Part shown: one piece after another, positions 35,598 through 43,321 of the stretch
Position numbering within the stretch: position 1 is the first letter of the stretch
How the letters are laid out: every line of letters starts with the position of its first letter
Assembly (NCBI GenBank): GCA_963734275.1
Contig: CAVTGO010000018.1
Span: forward strand, 248,001-312,000
DNA: 64,000 nucleotides
DNA from: CAVTGO01 sp963734275
GTDB taxonomy: Bacteria > Actinomycetota > UBA4738 > HRBIN12
Direction of reading: 5' to 3'
Made by a program: the position numbers and the translations under genes
Notes under the pieces: model-generated
Seen by the model: only the letters and a program-made list of their open reading frames with translations
Told to the model about the DNA's origin: nothing
Database searches by the model: none

Positions 35598-36569
35598 ATG
35601 GGCAGATACCTGATCCGACGCTCGCTGTTCATGATCCTGGTCCTGTTCGTCGTCTCCCTGATCACGTTCATCATCTTCGTGAAGCTGCCGGCGGCCGATC
35701 CCGCCCGGCGAGCCGTCGGCCGGGCGACCAGTCCCGAGAACGTCGAGGCGGCCCGGAAGGCCTTCGGCCTGGACAAGCCGATCTACGTCCAGTACGCGCG
35801 GTTCGCCAAGGGCCTGGTTCCGTGGCCAGGCCTGTTCCTGGACGAGGACGTCTACTACTCGTACGGGAACTTCGTCCCGGTGAAGGAAGAGATCTTCCAC
35901 CGCCTGCCGGTCACGCTGACGCTGGCCTTCGGGGCGGCGGCGATGTGGGTGCTGATCGGCGTCCCGATCGGGATCATCTCAGCGGTCAAGCGGCGCAGCA
36001 TCTGGGATCGCGCGGGGATGGTGTTCGCCTTGTTCGGTGTCTCGGCCCCGGTGTTCTGGCTCGCTTACCTGTTCCTCTACGTCTTCTGGTTCAAGTTGCA
36101 ATGGGCGCCGCCGTCGGGCATCCCGATCGGCGAGAACGTGGTCGAGGCGGTCCTCCACGGAAGGTTCCTCCTGCCGTGGACGGTCCTGTCGCTCACCTTC
36201 GCCGCGTTCTACGCGCGGATGATCCGGGGCAACCTGATCGAGACGATGGGGGAGGACTACATCCGGACGGCGCGCGCCAAGGGGCTGCCCGAGAAGCGCG
36301 TCATCTACCGTCACGGCCTGCGCGCCGCGCTGACGCCGGTCGTGACGATGTTCGGGCTCGACCTAGCGACCCTGCTCGGTGGCGCGTTCATCACCGAGAC
36401 GGTGTTCAACCTGCCCGGTGTCGGGCAGTACGCGGTGCGTGCCATCTTCAACAACGACTTCCCGTCCGTCATGGGCGTCACGATCTTCGGTGCGTTCTTC
36501 ATCGCGCTGGCGACGCTCCTGGTGGACGTCGCCTACGCCTTCTTGGACCCACGGGTGAGGTACACGTAG
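35598..36569 (+). CDS. dppB: Dipeptide/oligopeptide ABC transporter permease (DppB/OppB)
   Basis: 323 residues. N-terminal membrane span with the family start (MGRYLIRRSLFMILVLFVVSLITF), the KAFGLDKPIYVQYARF segment, six spans in all, and the EAA loop (RTARAKGLPEKRVIYRHGLRAA) followed by GGAFITETVFNLPGVG. Pairs with DppC in the channel. Its stop overlaps the next GTG by one base. Confidence 0.94.
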   Translation: MGRYLIRRSLFMILVLFVVSLITFIIFVKLPAADPARRAVGRATSPENVEAARKAFGLDKPIYVQYARFAKGLVPWPGLFLDEDVYYSYGNFVPVKEEIFHRLPVTLTLAFGAAAMWVLIGVPIGIISAVKRRSIWDRAGMVFALFGVSAPVFWLAYLFLYVFWFKLQWAPPSGIPIGENVVEAVLHGRFLLPWTVLSLTFAAFYARMIRGNLIETMGEDYIRTARAKGLPEKRVIYRHGLRAALTPVVTMFGLDLATLLGGAFITETVFNLPGVGQYAVRAIFNNDFPSVMGVTIFGAFFIALATLLVDVAYAFLDPRVRYT

Positions 36570-37585
36570 TGGCGGACCCGCTCCTCGAGGTGCGCGACCT
36601 CAAGGTCCATTTCCCCACGGACGACGGCGTGGTCAAGGCCGTCGACGGCATCTCGTTCACGCTGCAGGCCGGAGAGACCCTCGGCGTCGTGGGGGAGTCG
36701 GGCTCGGGCAAGAGCGTGTCGTTCCTCACGGTGATGGGGCTGATCAACAAGCATCAGGCCAAGATCGAGGGCGAGATCATCTTCCAGGGGCAGGACCTCG
36801 TGACGATGAGCAACGAGGAGCTGCGGACGATCCGGGGCGCGAAGATCTCGATGATCTTCCAGGACCCGATGACGTCCCTGCACCCCTACTACAAGGTGGG
36901 GAACCAGATCGCGGAGGCCGTCCGGGTCCACCACAAGGTGTCCAAGCAGGAAGCCCGGGAGCAGGCCGTCGAGATGCTCCGCCGGGTCGGCATCCCACGC
37001 CCCGACGAGCGGGCCGACCAGTACCCGCACGAGTTCTCCGGCGGGATGCGGCAGCGGGCGATGATCGCGATGGCCCTGTCTCTGAACCCGGACCTGCTGA
37101 TCGCCGACGAGCCGACGACGGCGCTCGACGTGACGGTCCAGGCGCAGATCCTCGACCTGATCGACCGGCTGAAGGAGGAGTTCAACGCGGCGGTCGTGAT
37201 CATCACGCACGACCTCGGCGTCGTCGCCGAACACTGCGACCACATCAACGTGATGTACGCGGGCAAGGTGGTCGAGTCCGGCGACCGGCGCGACATCTAC
37301 TATGCGGCGCACCACCCCTACACGTGGGGGCTCCTGCGCTCGATCCCGCGCCTTGACATCTTCAAGGAAGGGGAGCGACTGGTCCCCATCAGGGGGTTGC
37401 CCCCGTCGCTGATCTTCCTGCCTCCGGGATGCTCGTTCCATCCTCGGTGCCCCCACGCCTTCGACCGGTGCCGCACGGACGAGCCCGAGCTGCTCCCTGC
37501 CGACGGGCACCACGCGTCCGCGTGCCACCTGCCGCTCGCCGACAAGGAGCGCATCTTCCGCGAGGACGTCGAGGTGAAGGTATGA
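36569..37585 (+). CDS. dppD: Peptide ABC transporter ATP-binding protein (DppD/OppD)
   Basis: 338 residues. Walker A GESGSGKS, signature FSGGMRQR, Walker B LLIADEPTTALDV, switch His in ITHDLGVVAEH. C-terminal oligopeptide extension with a Cys cluster (GCSFHPRCPHAFDRC) that in some Dpp/Opp ATPases binds Fe-S. GTG start overlaps the dppB TAG by one base. Confidence 0.95.
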   Translation: MADPLLEVRDLKVHFPTDDGVVKAVDGISFTLQAGETLGVVGESGSGKSVSFLTVMGLINKHQAKIEGEIIFQGQDLVTMSNEELRTIRGAKISMIFQDPMTSLHPYYKVGNQIAEAVRVHHKVSKQEAREQAVEMLRRVGIPRPDERADQYPHEFSGGMRQRAMIAMALSLNPDLLIADEPTTALDVTVQAQILDLIDRLKEEFNAAVVIITHDLGVVAEHCDHINVMYAGKVVESGDRRDIYYAAHHPYTWGLLRSIPRLDIFKEGERLVPIRGLPPSLIFLPPGCSFHPRCPHAFDRCRTDEPELLPADGHHASACHLPLADKERIFREDVEVKV

Positions 37586-38652
37586 GCGTCGAGGTCACCG
37601 AACGCGCCGAGCCCGAGCCGCGGTCCGGGGAGACGCCGCTCGTCCGGCTCCGGGGGATCCGCAAGCTCTTCCCGATCACGCGCGGGATCTTGTTCCAGAA
37701 GCGGATCGGCGACGTCCATGCCGTGGACGGCGTGGACCTGGACATCCACAAGGGCGAGACCCTGGGACTGGTGGGGGAGACGGGCTGCGGCAAGTCCACG
37801 CTCGCGCGGGTCGTCATGAGGCTCTACCCGGCCACCGAGGGGACCATCGAGTTCGAGGGTCAGGACGTCACCCGGCTGAAGGGGGGCGAGCTCCGCGAGC
37901 TCCGCCGCGAGATGCAGATGATCTTCCAGGACCCGTTCGCCTCGCTGAACCCCCGCAAGACGGTCGGCTCCATCATCGGCGAGCCCTTCCGCCTGCATCG
38001 CATCGTGCCGAGGGGCAAGGTCAAGGGCGAGGTCCAGCAGCTGATGGAGCTGGTCGGCCTCAACCCCGAGCATTACAACCGGTACCCGCACGAGTTCTCC
38101 GGCGGGCAGCGTCAGCGGATCGGCGTGGCGCGGTCGCTGGCGCTCCGCCCGAAGCTCATCGTGTGCGATGAGCCGGTTTCGGCGCTCGACGTCTCGATCC
38201 AGGCCCAGGTCCTGAACCTGCTCGAGGATCTCCAGGAGGAGCTCGGCTTGACTTACCTGTTCATCGCGCACGACCTCTCGGTCGTCAAGCACGTCTCGGA
38301 TCGCGTCGCCGTGATGTACCTGGGCAAGATCGTCGAGATGGCCTCGGGGGGCACGCTCTACCGGGACCCGAAGCATCCGTACACCGGGGCCCTGCTGTCC
38401 GCGGTGCCGATCCCGGACCCGGATCTGGCGGCGGCCAAGAAGCGGATCATCCTCGAGGGCGACGTCCCATCACCGATCGACCCTCCCTCGGGGTGTCGCT
38501 TCCATCCGCGTTGCCCCAACGCCCAGTTCCCGAAGTGTAAGGAGGAGGAGCCGCAGCTGGAGCCCCACCACCCCGGCCAGGTCGCGGCCTGCCACTTCCC
38601 GCTCGCCGACCGGGCGATCCTCGAGATCCCCGAGGTTCCCTCCGAGTCCTAG
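37582..38652 (+). CDS. dppF: Peptide ABC transporter ATP-binding protein (DppF/OppF)
   Basis: 356 residues. Walker A GETGCGKST, signature FSGGQRQR, Walker B LIVCDEPVSALDVS, switch His in IAHDLSVVKH, and the C-terminal extension GCRFHPRCPNAQFPKC. Second ATPase of the heterodimeric peptide importer. ATGA overlap with dppD. Confidence 0.95.
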   Translation: MSVEVTERAEPEPRSGETPLVRLRGIRKLFPITRGILFQKRIGDVHAVDGVDLDIHKGETLGLVGETGCGKSTLARVVMRLYPATEGTIEFEGQDVTRLKGGELRELRREMQMIFQDPFASLNPRKTVGSIIGEPFRLHRIVPRGKVKGEVQQLMELVGLNPEHYNRYPHEFSGGQRQRIGVARSLALRPKLIVCDEPVSALDVSIQAQVLNLLEDLQEELGLTYLFIAHDLSVVKHVSDRVAVMYLGKIVEMASGGTLYRDPKHPYTGALLSAVPIPDPDLAAAKKRIILEGDVPSPIDPPSGCRFHPRCPNAQFPKCKEEEPQLEPHHPGQVAACHFPLADRAILEIPEVPSES

Positions 38653-38666
38653 CCGGCATCAGCCGG

Positions 38667-38672
38667 TAGACT
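38667..38672 (+). promoter_or_regulatory. -10 element, leaderless start of secG
   Basis: TAGACT, 7 bases, then the ATG at 38680. Confidence 0.5.
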
Positions 38673-38679
38673 CCACGCC

Positions 38680-38904
38680 ATGTTGGACGTGATAGCCCTG
38701 GTCCTGAACGTCCTGTCGTCGCTGTTCCTGATCGTGTTCATCCTCCTGCACTCGGGAAAGGGGAGCGGTCTCTCGGACATGTTCGGGGGCGGCTCGACGT
38801 TGTCCGGGGGTACGTCTCTCGAGCGGCGACTGGACCGGATCACCGTGGTAACCGCCGTGCTCTTCGGTGTGTCCACGTTCTGGCTCTCCTGGAAGTGGGA
38901 CTGA
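38680..38904 (+). CDS. secG: Preprotein translocase subunit SecG
   Basis: 74 residues with two membrane spans (VIALVLNVLSSLFLIVFILLH and ITVVTAVLFGVSTFWLSW) joined by a conserved loop (SGKGSGLSDMFGGGS). Accessory subunit of SecYEG. In most actinobacteria secG follows tpiA directly; here apgM and the peptide importer lie between. Confidence 0.92.
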   Translation: MLDVIALVLNVLSSLFLIVFILLHSGKGSGLSDMFGGGSTLSGGTSLERRLDRITVVTAVLFGVSTFWLSWKWD

Positions 38905-38943
38905 CCCGGCACGAGCCGTACCGTTCCCGCGGACCCCGGTTGG

Positions 38944-38949
38944 TAGAAT
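38944..38949 (+). promoter_or_regulatory. -10 element of tRNA-Leu
   Basis: TAGAAT 13 bases before the tRNA 5' end. No clear -35. Confidence 0.4.
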
Positions 38950-38962
38950 CGCCGTGCTTCCC

Positions 38963-39047
38963 GTCGGAGTGGCGGAACTTGGTAGACGCGCTAGGTTGAG
39001 GGCCTAGTGGCCGCAAGGCCGTCGGGGTTCAAATCCCCGCTCCGACA
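38963..39047 (+). tRNA. tRNA-Leu (GAG)
   Basis: Cloverleaf read by eye: acceptor GTCGGAG/CTCCGAC, anticodon stem CTAGG/CCTAG around TTGAGGG with anticodon GAG (reads CUC/CUU), long variable arm GGCC/GGCC as in class II tRNAs, T arm CGGGG-TTCAAAT-CCCCG. The CCA end is not encoded (next bases CGC). Its 3' half is duplicated 1.8 kb downstream. Confidence 0.95.
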
Positions 39048-39051
39048 CGCC
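38991..39051 (+). repeat. Left copy of 61-bp tRNA-derived direct repeat (att-like)
   Basis: From the 5' side of the anticodon stem to four bases past the tRNA. Matches 40772-40832 at 58 of 61 positions. Same orientation, as expected for attL/attR of an element that integrates in a tRNA 3' end. Confidence 0.75.
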
Positions 39052-39071
39052 AACCAACAGCGGAAACGCAA

Positions 39072-39105
39072 GGAGCCCGGAGAGCACGTTCGCCCTCCGG
39101 GCTCC
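39072..39105 (+). terminator. Hairpin after tRNA-Leu
   Basis: Perfect 11-bp arms GGAGCCCGGAG and CTCCGGGCTCC around a 12-base loop, 24 bases after the tRNA. Likely terminates tRNA transcription; no clear U-run. Confidence 0.55.
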
Positions 39106-39188
39106 GTCATTCCCCAAGATCTTCCCCAGCACCCGTTTGGCTCGGACCGTCGCAACGGTCCAGACTCCAGGGAGATCGGAGACAAGGG

Positions 39189-40445
39189 ATGAACCGATTG
39201 GGCACAGATGGATCAGCGGATGGTGACGAGCCATTGAGCGACGCTGACGCTCGCGATCAGCTCGCTCACCTCCAACGGGAGCTGAAGCAAGCAGAGGATC
39301 GTGCGGCGGCGGTTCACGACGTCATCCAGACGGTTGCCGGATCGACCTTCGACCTCGACAGTGTGCTCCAGACCGTGATCGATCGTGCCGTTCTCCTGTG
39401 TCACGCCGATAGCGGCAACATCGCACGGCGGGTCGGTGACGTGTACCAGATGGCCGCCTTCACGAGCTTCGGACCCGAATACGAACGACTGGTCCGGGAC
39501 CACGTCTATGCACCGGAGCGCGGCTCGGTGATCGGTCGCACGGTCCTCGAGCGCGGAGTGGTCCACATCGTCGACGTCCTCGACGATCCCGACTACTCGC
39601 TGACGAAGCTCCAAGACGCCGGCGGGTATCGGACGACGCTCGGGGTTCCGATGCTCAAGGACGGCGAGCCGATCGGCGCCATCGCGGTGGGTCGGAACAC
39701 GGTCAAGCCCTTCAGCGAGGGCGAGATCACGCTCCTGCAGACCTTCGCCGATCAGGTCGTCGTGGCCATCGAGAACGTGCGCCTCTTCCAGACGGTCGAG
39801 CGGCAGCGGATCGAGCTGGCGCGATTCGCGCCGCAGGTCGCGAGCCTGCTCTCGAGCGACGAGGGCGAGAGGCTCCTGGCCGGTCACCGACGCGAGATCA
39901 CCACTCTGTTCTGCGACCTCCGGGGTTTCACCGCGTTCGCGGAAACCGCCGAGCCGGAGGAGGTCCTCGATGTTCTGCGCGCCTACCACCTGGTGGTCGG
40001 CGCGCTCGTTGCCGCCCACGGGGGGACTGTGGAGCACTTCGCCGGCGACGGGCTCATGGCGTTCTTCAACGACCCGGTTCCCGACCCTGAGCACCAGCTC
40101 GCGGCGGTGCGCACGGCCGTCGAGGTGCGCGAGCGCGTAGCAGAGCTCGCGGCCGATTGGCGCAAGCGCGGGTACGACCTTGGCCTCGGAGTAGGGGTCA
40201 CGACCGGCTACGCAACGCTCGGCCGCATCGGTTTCGAGGGCCGATACGACTACGCGGCCATCGGGAGCGTCGTCAACCTCGCCTCCCGGCTCTGCGATGC
40301 CGCCGCTCCCGGCGAGATCCTCATCAGTCAGCGGCTCAAGGCGACCCTCGAAGATCGGGCCGAGACGGAGGCCGTCAACGCCCTGCAGCTCAAAGGCTTC
40401 AGCAAGCCCGTCGACGCCTTTCGCGTCATCGCGGTTCGAACCTGA
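39189..40445 (+). CDS. GAF domain plus class III adenylate/guanylate cyclase
   Basis: 418 residues, no membrane segment. N-terminal helix (LAHLQRELKQAEDRAAAVHDV), GAF domain at about 45-205 (AGGYRTTLGVPMLKDGEPIGAIAVGR), a signalling helix, then the cyclase domain at about 235-415. Metal ligands Asp243 (FCDLRGFT) and Asp287 (GDGLMAFF), catalytic Asn/Arg motif (GSVVNLASRL) all present. Adenylate versus guanylate specificity is not certain. Sits alone inside the tRNA-flanked insert. ATG chosen after GGAGACAAGGG. Codon choice seems slightly less extreme in GC than its neighbours. Confidence 0.88.
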   Translation: MNRLGTDGSADGDEPLSDADARDQLAHLQRELKQAEDRAAAVHDVIQTVAGSTFDLDSVLQTVIDRAVLLCHADSGNIARRVGDVYQMAAFTSFGPEYERLVRDHVYAPERGSVIGRTVLERGVVHIVDVLDDPDYSLTKLQDAGGYRTTLGVPMLKDGEPIGAIAVGRNTVKPFSEGEITLLQTFADQVVVAIENVRLFQTVERQRIELARFAPQVASLLSSDEGERLLAGHRREITTLFCDLRGFTAFAETAEPEEVLDVLRAYHLVVGALVAAHGGTVEHFAGDGLMAFFNDPVPDPEHQLAAVRTAVEVRERVAELAADWRKRGYDLGLGVGVTTGYATLGRIGFEGRYDYAAIGSVVNLASRLCDAAAPGEILISQRLKATLEDRAETEAVNALQLKGFSKPVDAFRVIAVRT

Positions 40446-40771
40446 AGGGCCGGCCCAGAGACGACTAGCCGAAGTAGCCGAGGGCGCGGAGGTGCACCTC
40501 CATCTATCGGGACGGTCTCAGGTCAGGCGGGCGGCACATGATCGGGGTCGGCTTGCCGGCGCAGGCTTCGACGCGGAGTGCCCAGATCCGAACCAAGCCT
40601 CACCGCACCGAGGGCTGACGCCCCAACCGGGCAGGCCGGCTTTCCCCCACCGATTCCCCCGCGAACCATCGAAGCCGGTTCCAGAGGCCGCCGAAGCACG
40701 TTGGTGCGTTGATACTCGTGCAGGTCAGAGCGCTGGACGACACGAGCCGGTACTCGGTGCGATGAGCGGGT
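40446..40771. other. Gene-free stretch before the second tRNA copy
   Basis: No credible coding frame on either strand. Short pattern TTTCCCCC-N6-TTCCCCC at 40641-40659 resembles TTCCCC-N8-TTCCCC at 39111-39128 on the other side of the insert. These could be remains of recombinase-arm sites or of an integrase 3' end, but the similarity is short. Confidence 0.4.
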
Positions 40772-40832
40772 CTAGGTTGAGGGCCCAGTGGCCGCAAGGC
40801 CGTCTGGGTTCAGATCCCCGCTCCGACACGCC
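40772..40832 (+). repeat. Right copy of tRNA-derived direct repeat
   Basis: Same 61 bases as 38991-39051 with three changes: one in the anticodon stem, one at the second pair of the T stem, one in the T loop. The stem changes are not compensated, so it is not a working tRNA half and is under no selection. Confidence 0.75.
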
Positions 40833-40851
40833 GAACCCACGTCTCTCGACG

Positions 40852-41520
40852 TCACCGCAGGCCCACCTCGTCCAGGTGGGCAAGCAGGTCCGACGGGTCC
40901 TCGTAGACACGGTACGCGCCGGCCCGTTCGAGCTCCTCGCGTCCGTAGCCGCCGGAGAGGACGCCGACGCCGAGGGCGCGCGCCCGCCGAGCAGCGAGAA
41001 GATCCCACACACTGTCGCCGACGACCACGCAGTCTTCGATGTCCACGCGGAGCCGCTCGGCGGCTGCGAGGAACAGGTCGGGGTCGGGCTTCGCCCGTTC
41101 GACGAGGTCCCGGGTGATCACCGGCACGCCTTCCGGAACGCCCAAGAGCTCGATCGTCGGCCCGGCGGATTCACGGTAGCCGCTGGTCGCGATCGCCCAT
41201 CGAGCGCCGGTGGCCGTCAGGTGCGCGAGGAGCTCGCGGGCACCGGGGAGCGGCCGGACGCGCGGTCCCCGGGAAGCGTAGGACTCGGCGTGGAGCCGCC
41301 GCAGCTCGGCGGCCTGTTCGGTGGTCACCTCTCGTCCGGTCTCCCGCAGCAGGGCGTTCGCGAACAGGCCGCCGCTCATGCCGACCTTCCGGTGGATCCG
41401 CCAAACCGAGAGCTCGATGCCGGCCGCGTCCAGCGCGTCCTGCCATGCGAGCACGTGCTGGTACACGCTGTCGACGAGGGTTCCGTCGAGGTCGAACAGG
41501 AAGGCCGGTGAACGCTCCAC
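40852..41520 (-). CDS. HAD-superfamily hydrolase (beta-phosphoglucomutase/phosphatase-like)
   Basis: 222 residues. Motif I FLFDLDGTLVDS, motif II ATSGYRES, motif III Lys in AKPDPDLFL, motif IV VVGDSVWDLLAA, with a four-helix cap after motif I. Typical of small-molecule phosphatases; substrate unknown. GTG start 6 bases from a TAGCAT hexamer. Convergent with the tRNA insert. Confidence 0.88.
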   Translation of the reverse strand: MERSPAFLFDLDGTLVDSVYQHVLAWQDALDAAGIELSVWRIHRKVGMSGGLFANALLRETGREVTTEQAAELRRLHAESYASRGPRVRPLPGARELLAHLTATGARWAIATSGYRESAGPTIELLGVPEGVPVITRDLVERAKPDPDLFLAAAERLRVDIEDCVVVGDSVWDLLAARRARALGVGVLSGGYGREELERAGAYRVYEDPSDLLAHLDEVGLR

Positions 41521-41526
41521 CGCCCC

Positions 41527-41532
41527 ATGCTA
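41527..41532 (-). promoter_or_regulatory. -10 element, leaderless start of HAD gene
   Basis: Minus-strand TAGCAT, 6 bases, then the GTG at 41520. Confidence 0.5.
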
Positions 41533-41594
41533 GAGCTGATGGGGCGGTGGGTCCCTCCGGAGGAAGGATGGTTCCCCGAGCGTTCACGGGCCGC

Positions 41595-41609
41595 TAGACT
41601 TGCCTCGTG
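41595..41609 (+). promoter_or_regulatory. Promoter and minimal start-stop ORF before the ABC-F gene
   Basis: TAGACT at 41595-41600, 6 bases, then GTG-AGC-TAG at 41607-41615. The hexamer-to-GTG distance equals that of the leaderless genes, yet the ORF is two codons long. It would place a ribosome at the very 5' end of a 115-base leader. Confidence 0.4.
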
Positions 41610-41689
41610 AGCTAGGACGACCTCCTCGGTTCCACCCCCGGCGCCCCCCGCGCCCTTCCGAACGAGCCCACCGATCAGGAGACCGTCCC

Positions 41690-41725
41690 ATGATCCTCAC
41701 CCCGTCCCCGAAGGATCCCCGATGA
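41690..41725 (+). CDS. Leader peptide of the ABC-F gene (MILTPSPKDPR)
   Basis: ATG preceded by AGGAGA 8 bases upstream, 11 codons, three prolines in TPSPKDP. Its TGA overlaps the ABC-F ATG (CGATGATC), in a different frame. Size and overlap fit a translated leader that couples to or controls ABC-F synthesis, as known for other ABC-F resistance genes. Function inferred. Confidence 0.45.
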   Translation: MILTPSPKDPR

Positions 41726-43320
41726 TCCCGCTCGAGGTTCGCGACCTCGCGGTGGAGGCTGCGGGACGGCCGCTCCTGAACGGGTTGTCCCTGTCCCTCC
41801 AGGAAGGGGACAAGGTGGGCGTCGTCGGGCGCAACGGCGCCGGCAAGACCAGCCTGCTGAAGGTCCTGGCCGGTGAGCGCGAGGCCGCTGCCGGGCAGAT
41901 CGTGCTTCGGGGACGGCTCGGGTACCTGCGCCAGGACCCACGCCAGCACCGGGCGGAGGACGATCGATCGGGGCTCGGGCACGCGCTCCAGGCCCGAGAC
42001 CTCCTCGAGCTCGCCGAGCGCACGGAAAAGGCGCGCCTGGCCATGGAAGAGCGGCCCACGGACACGAGCGTCCAGCGGTTCGCTCGGCTCGAGGAGCGCT
42101 ACCGACACGCCGGCGGTTACTCGGGCGAGGCCGACGTGCGGCGGATCGCTGCGGGCCTCGGCCTTTCGCCCGACCGGCTGGACCTGCCCGTTCGTGCCCT
42201 GTCGGGCGGTGAGCGGCGGCGACTGGAGCTCACGAGGATCCTGTTCGCGGGGTCGGACGCCCTCCTGCTGGACGAGCCGACGAACCACCTGGACAGCGAC
42301 GCGAAGCACTGGCTGATGCGGTTCCTCGCCGGGTACAAGGGCGCCCTCGTCGTGGTCAGCCACGACCTCGCGCTGCTCGACGCCTCGATCACACGGATCC
42401 TGCACCTGGATCGAGACGGCGTGATCCAGTACCGGGGGACCTATTCGGAGTACCGGGAGTCTCGCCGGCAAGACGAGATCCGTCTCCGGGCCCTCGCCGA
42501 CCGCCAGCAGGCGGAGATCCGCCGCCTGAAGACCGCGGCGGACTCGATGCGTGGTCAAGGCGGCAAGCGCACGCGCAAGGCCAAGACGCTGGACACGCGC
42601 GTCGAGCGTCTGGCCGAGCACGCGATCGCGGGACCCCGTCGGGAGCGCATCGTCCGCTACCGGTTCCCCGATCCGCCCCACGCGGGTGAGGTCGTGATCG
42701 ACGCCGAAGGGCTGGCGAAGGGGTACGGCGGACCGCCCGTGTTCGAGGGGGTGACCTTCCGCGTGGAGCGGGGCGAGCGCCTGCTCGTCATGGGGCTGAA
42801 CGGAGCCGGCAAGACGAGCCTGCTGCGGATCCTCGCCGGGGTGACGTGGGCGGATGCGGGCTCGTTCCGCCTGGGACACGGGGTCTCGATGGGGTACTAC
42901 GCGCAGGAGCACGAGCTGCTGCGCGACGAGGTCTCGGTGCTCGCGCACGTGCGGGCCGAGTCGAACGACGCGTCGGATCAGGACCTGCGCGCCCTGCTCG
43001 GCATGTTCGGGCTCACGGGCGAGGTAGCGTTCCAGGAGTCCGGGACCCTGTCGGGCGGGGAGAAGACCAAGCTCGCGCTGGCGCAGCTCGTAGCCGGACG
43101 TCGGAACCTGGTCCTGCTGGATGAGCCGACGAACAACCTCGACCCGCCTTCACGCACGGCGGTCGCCGAGGCGCTCTCGACCTGGTCCGGATCCATGGTC
43201 CTCGTGAGTCACGACGTCGGGTTCGTGGAGGCGCTTGCACCGCAACGGGTCCTGATGATGCCAGACGGCGACCTCGCCTGGTGGGACGACGAGCTGCTCG
43301 ACCTGGTCGCGCTCGCCTGA
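41722..43320 (+). CDS. ABC-F family ATPase (ribosome-acting or resistance type)
   Basis: 532 residues, two ABC domains in one chain and no membrane segment. Walker A GRNGAGKTS and GLNGAGKTS, signatures LSGGERRR and LSGGEKTK, Walker B LLLDEPTNHLD and LLDEPTNNLD. The two domains are joined by a charged linker of about 80 residues (RQDEIRLRALADRQQAEIRRLK) that in this family reaches into the ribosomal E/P site. Could be a housekeeping translation factor or antibiotic-resistance protein; the leader ORF favours the latter. Ends one base before the convergent gene. Confidence 0.9.
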   Translation: MIPLEVRDLAVEAAGRPLLNGLSLSLQEGDKVGVVGRNGAGKTSLLKVLAGEREAAAGQIVLRGRLGYLRQDPRQHRAEDDRSGLGHALQARDLLELAERTEKARLAMEERPTDTSVQRFARLEERYRHAGGYSGEADVRRIAAGLGLSPDRLDLPVRALSGGERRRLELTRILFAGSDALLLDEPTNHLDSDAKHWLMRFLAGYKGALVVVSHDLALLDASITRILHLDRDGVIQYRGTYSEYRESRRQDEIRLRALADRQQAEIRRLKTAADSMRGQGGKRTRKAKTLDTRVERLAEHAIAGPRRERIVRYRFPDPPHAGEVVIDAEGLAKGYGGPPVFEGVTFRVERGERLLVMGLNGAGKTSLLRILAGVTWADAGSFRLGHGVSMGYYAQEHELLRDEVSVLAHVRAESNDASDQDLRALLGMFGLTGEVAFQESGTLSGGEKTKLALAQLVAGRRNLVLLDEPTNNLDPPSRTAVAEALSTWSGSMVLVSHDVGFVEALAPQRVLMMPDGDLAWWDDELLDLVALA

Positions 43321-43321
43321 G

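Larger units (their letters stand above)
38991..40832. mobile_element. Small tRNA-flanked insert without integrase
   Basis: Segment of about 1.8 kb delimited by the intact tRNA-Leu and a partial second copy of its 3' half. Inside are one GAF-adenylate cyclase gene and about 330 bp without a gene. No integrase, excisionase or transposase is present, so if it was mobile it is a decayed or non-autonomous remnant. Inference rests on the repeats. Confidence 0.5.

Noticed and set aside
38991..39234. Short frames over tRNA-Leu reading like SERGFEPRRPCGH
   Set aside because: Well-known false proteins from translating tRNA sequence; the same occurs at the second tRNA copy near 40770-41012.
40772..40832. 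Second tRNA-Leu gene
   Set aside because: Only the 3' half is present, with unpaired changes in the anticodon and T stems and no 5' acceptor strand.
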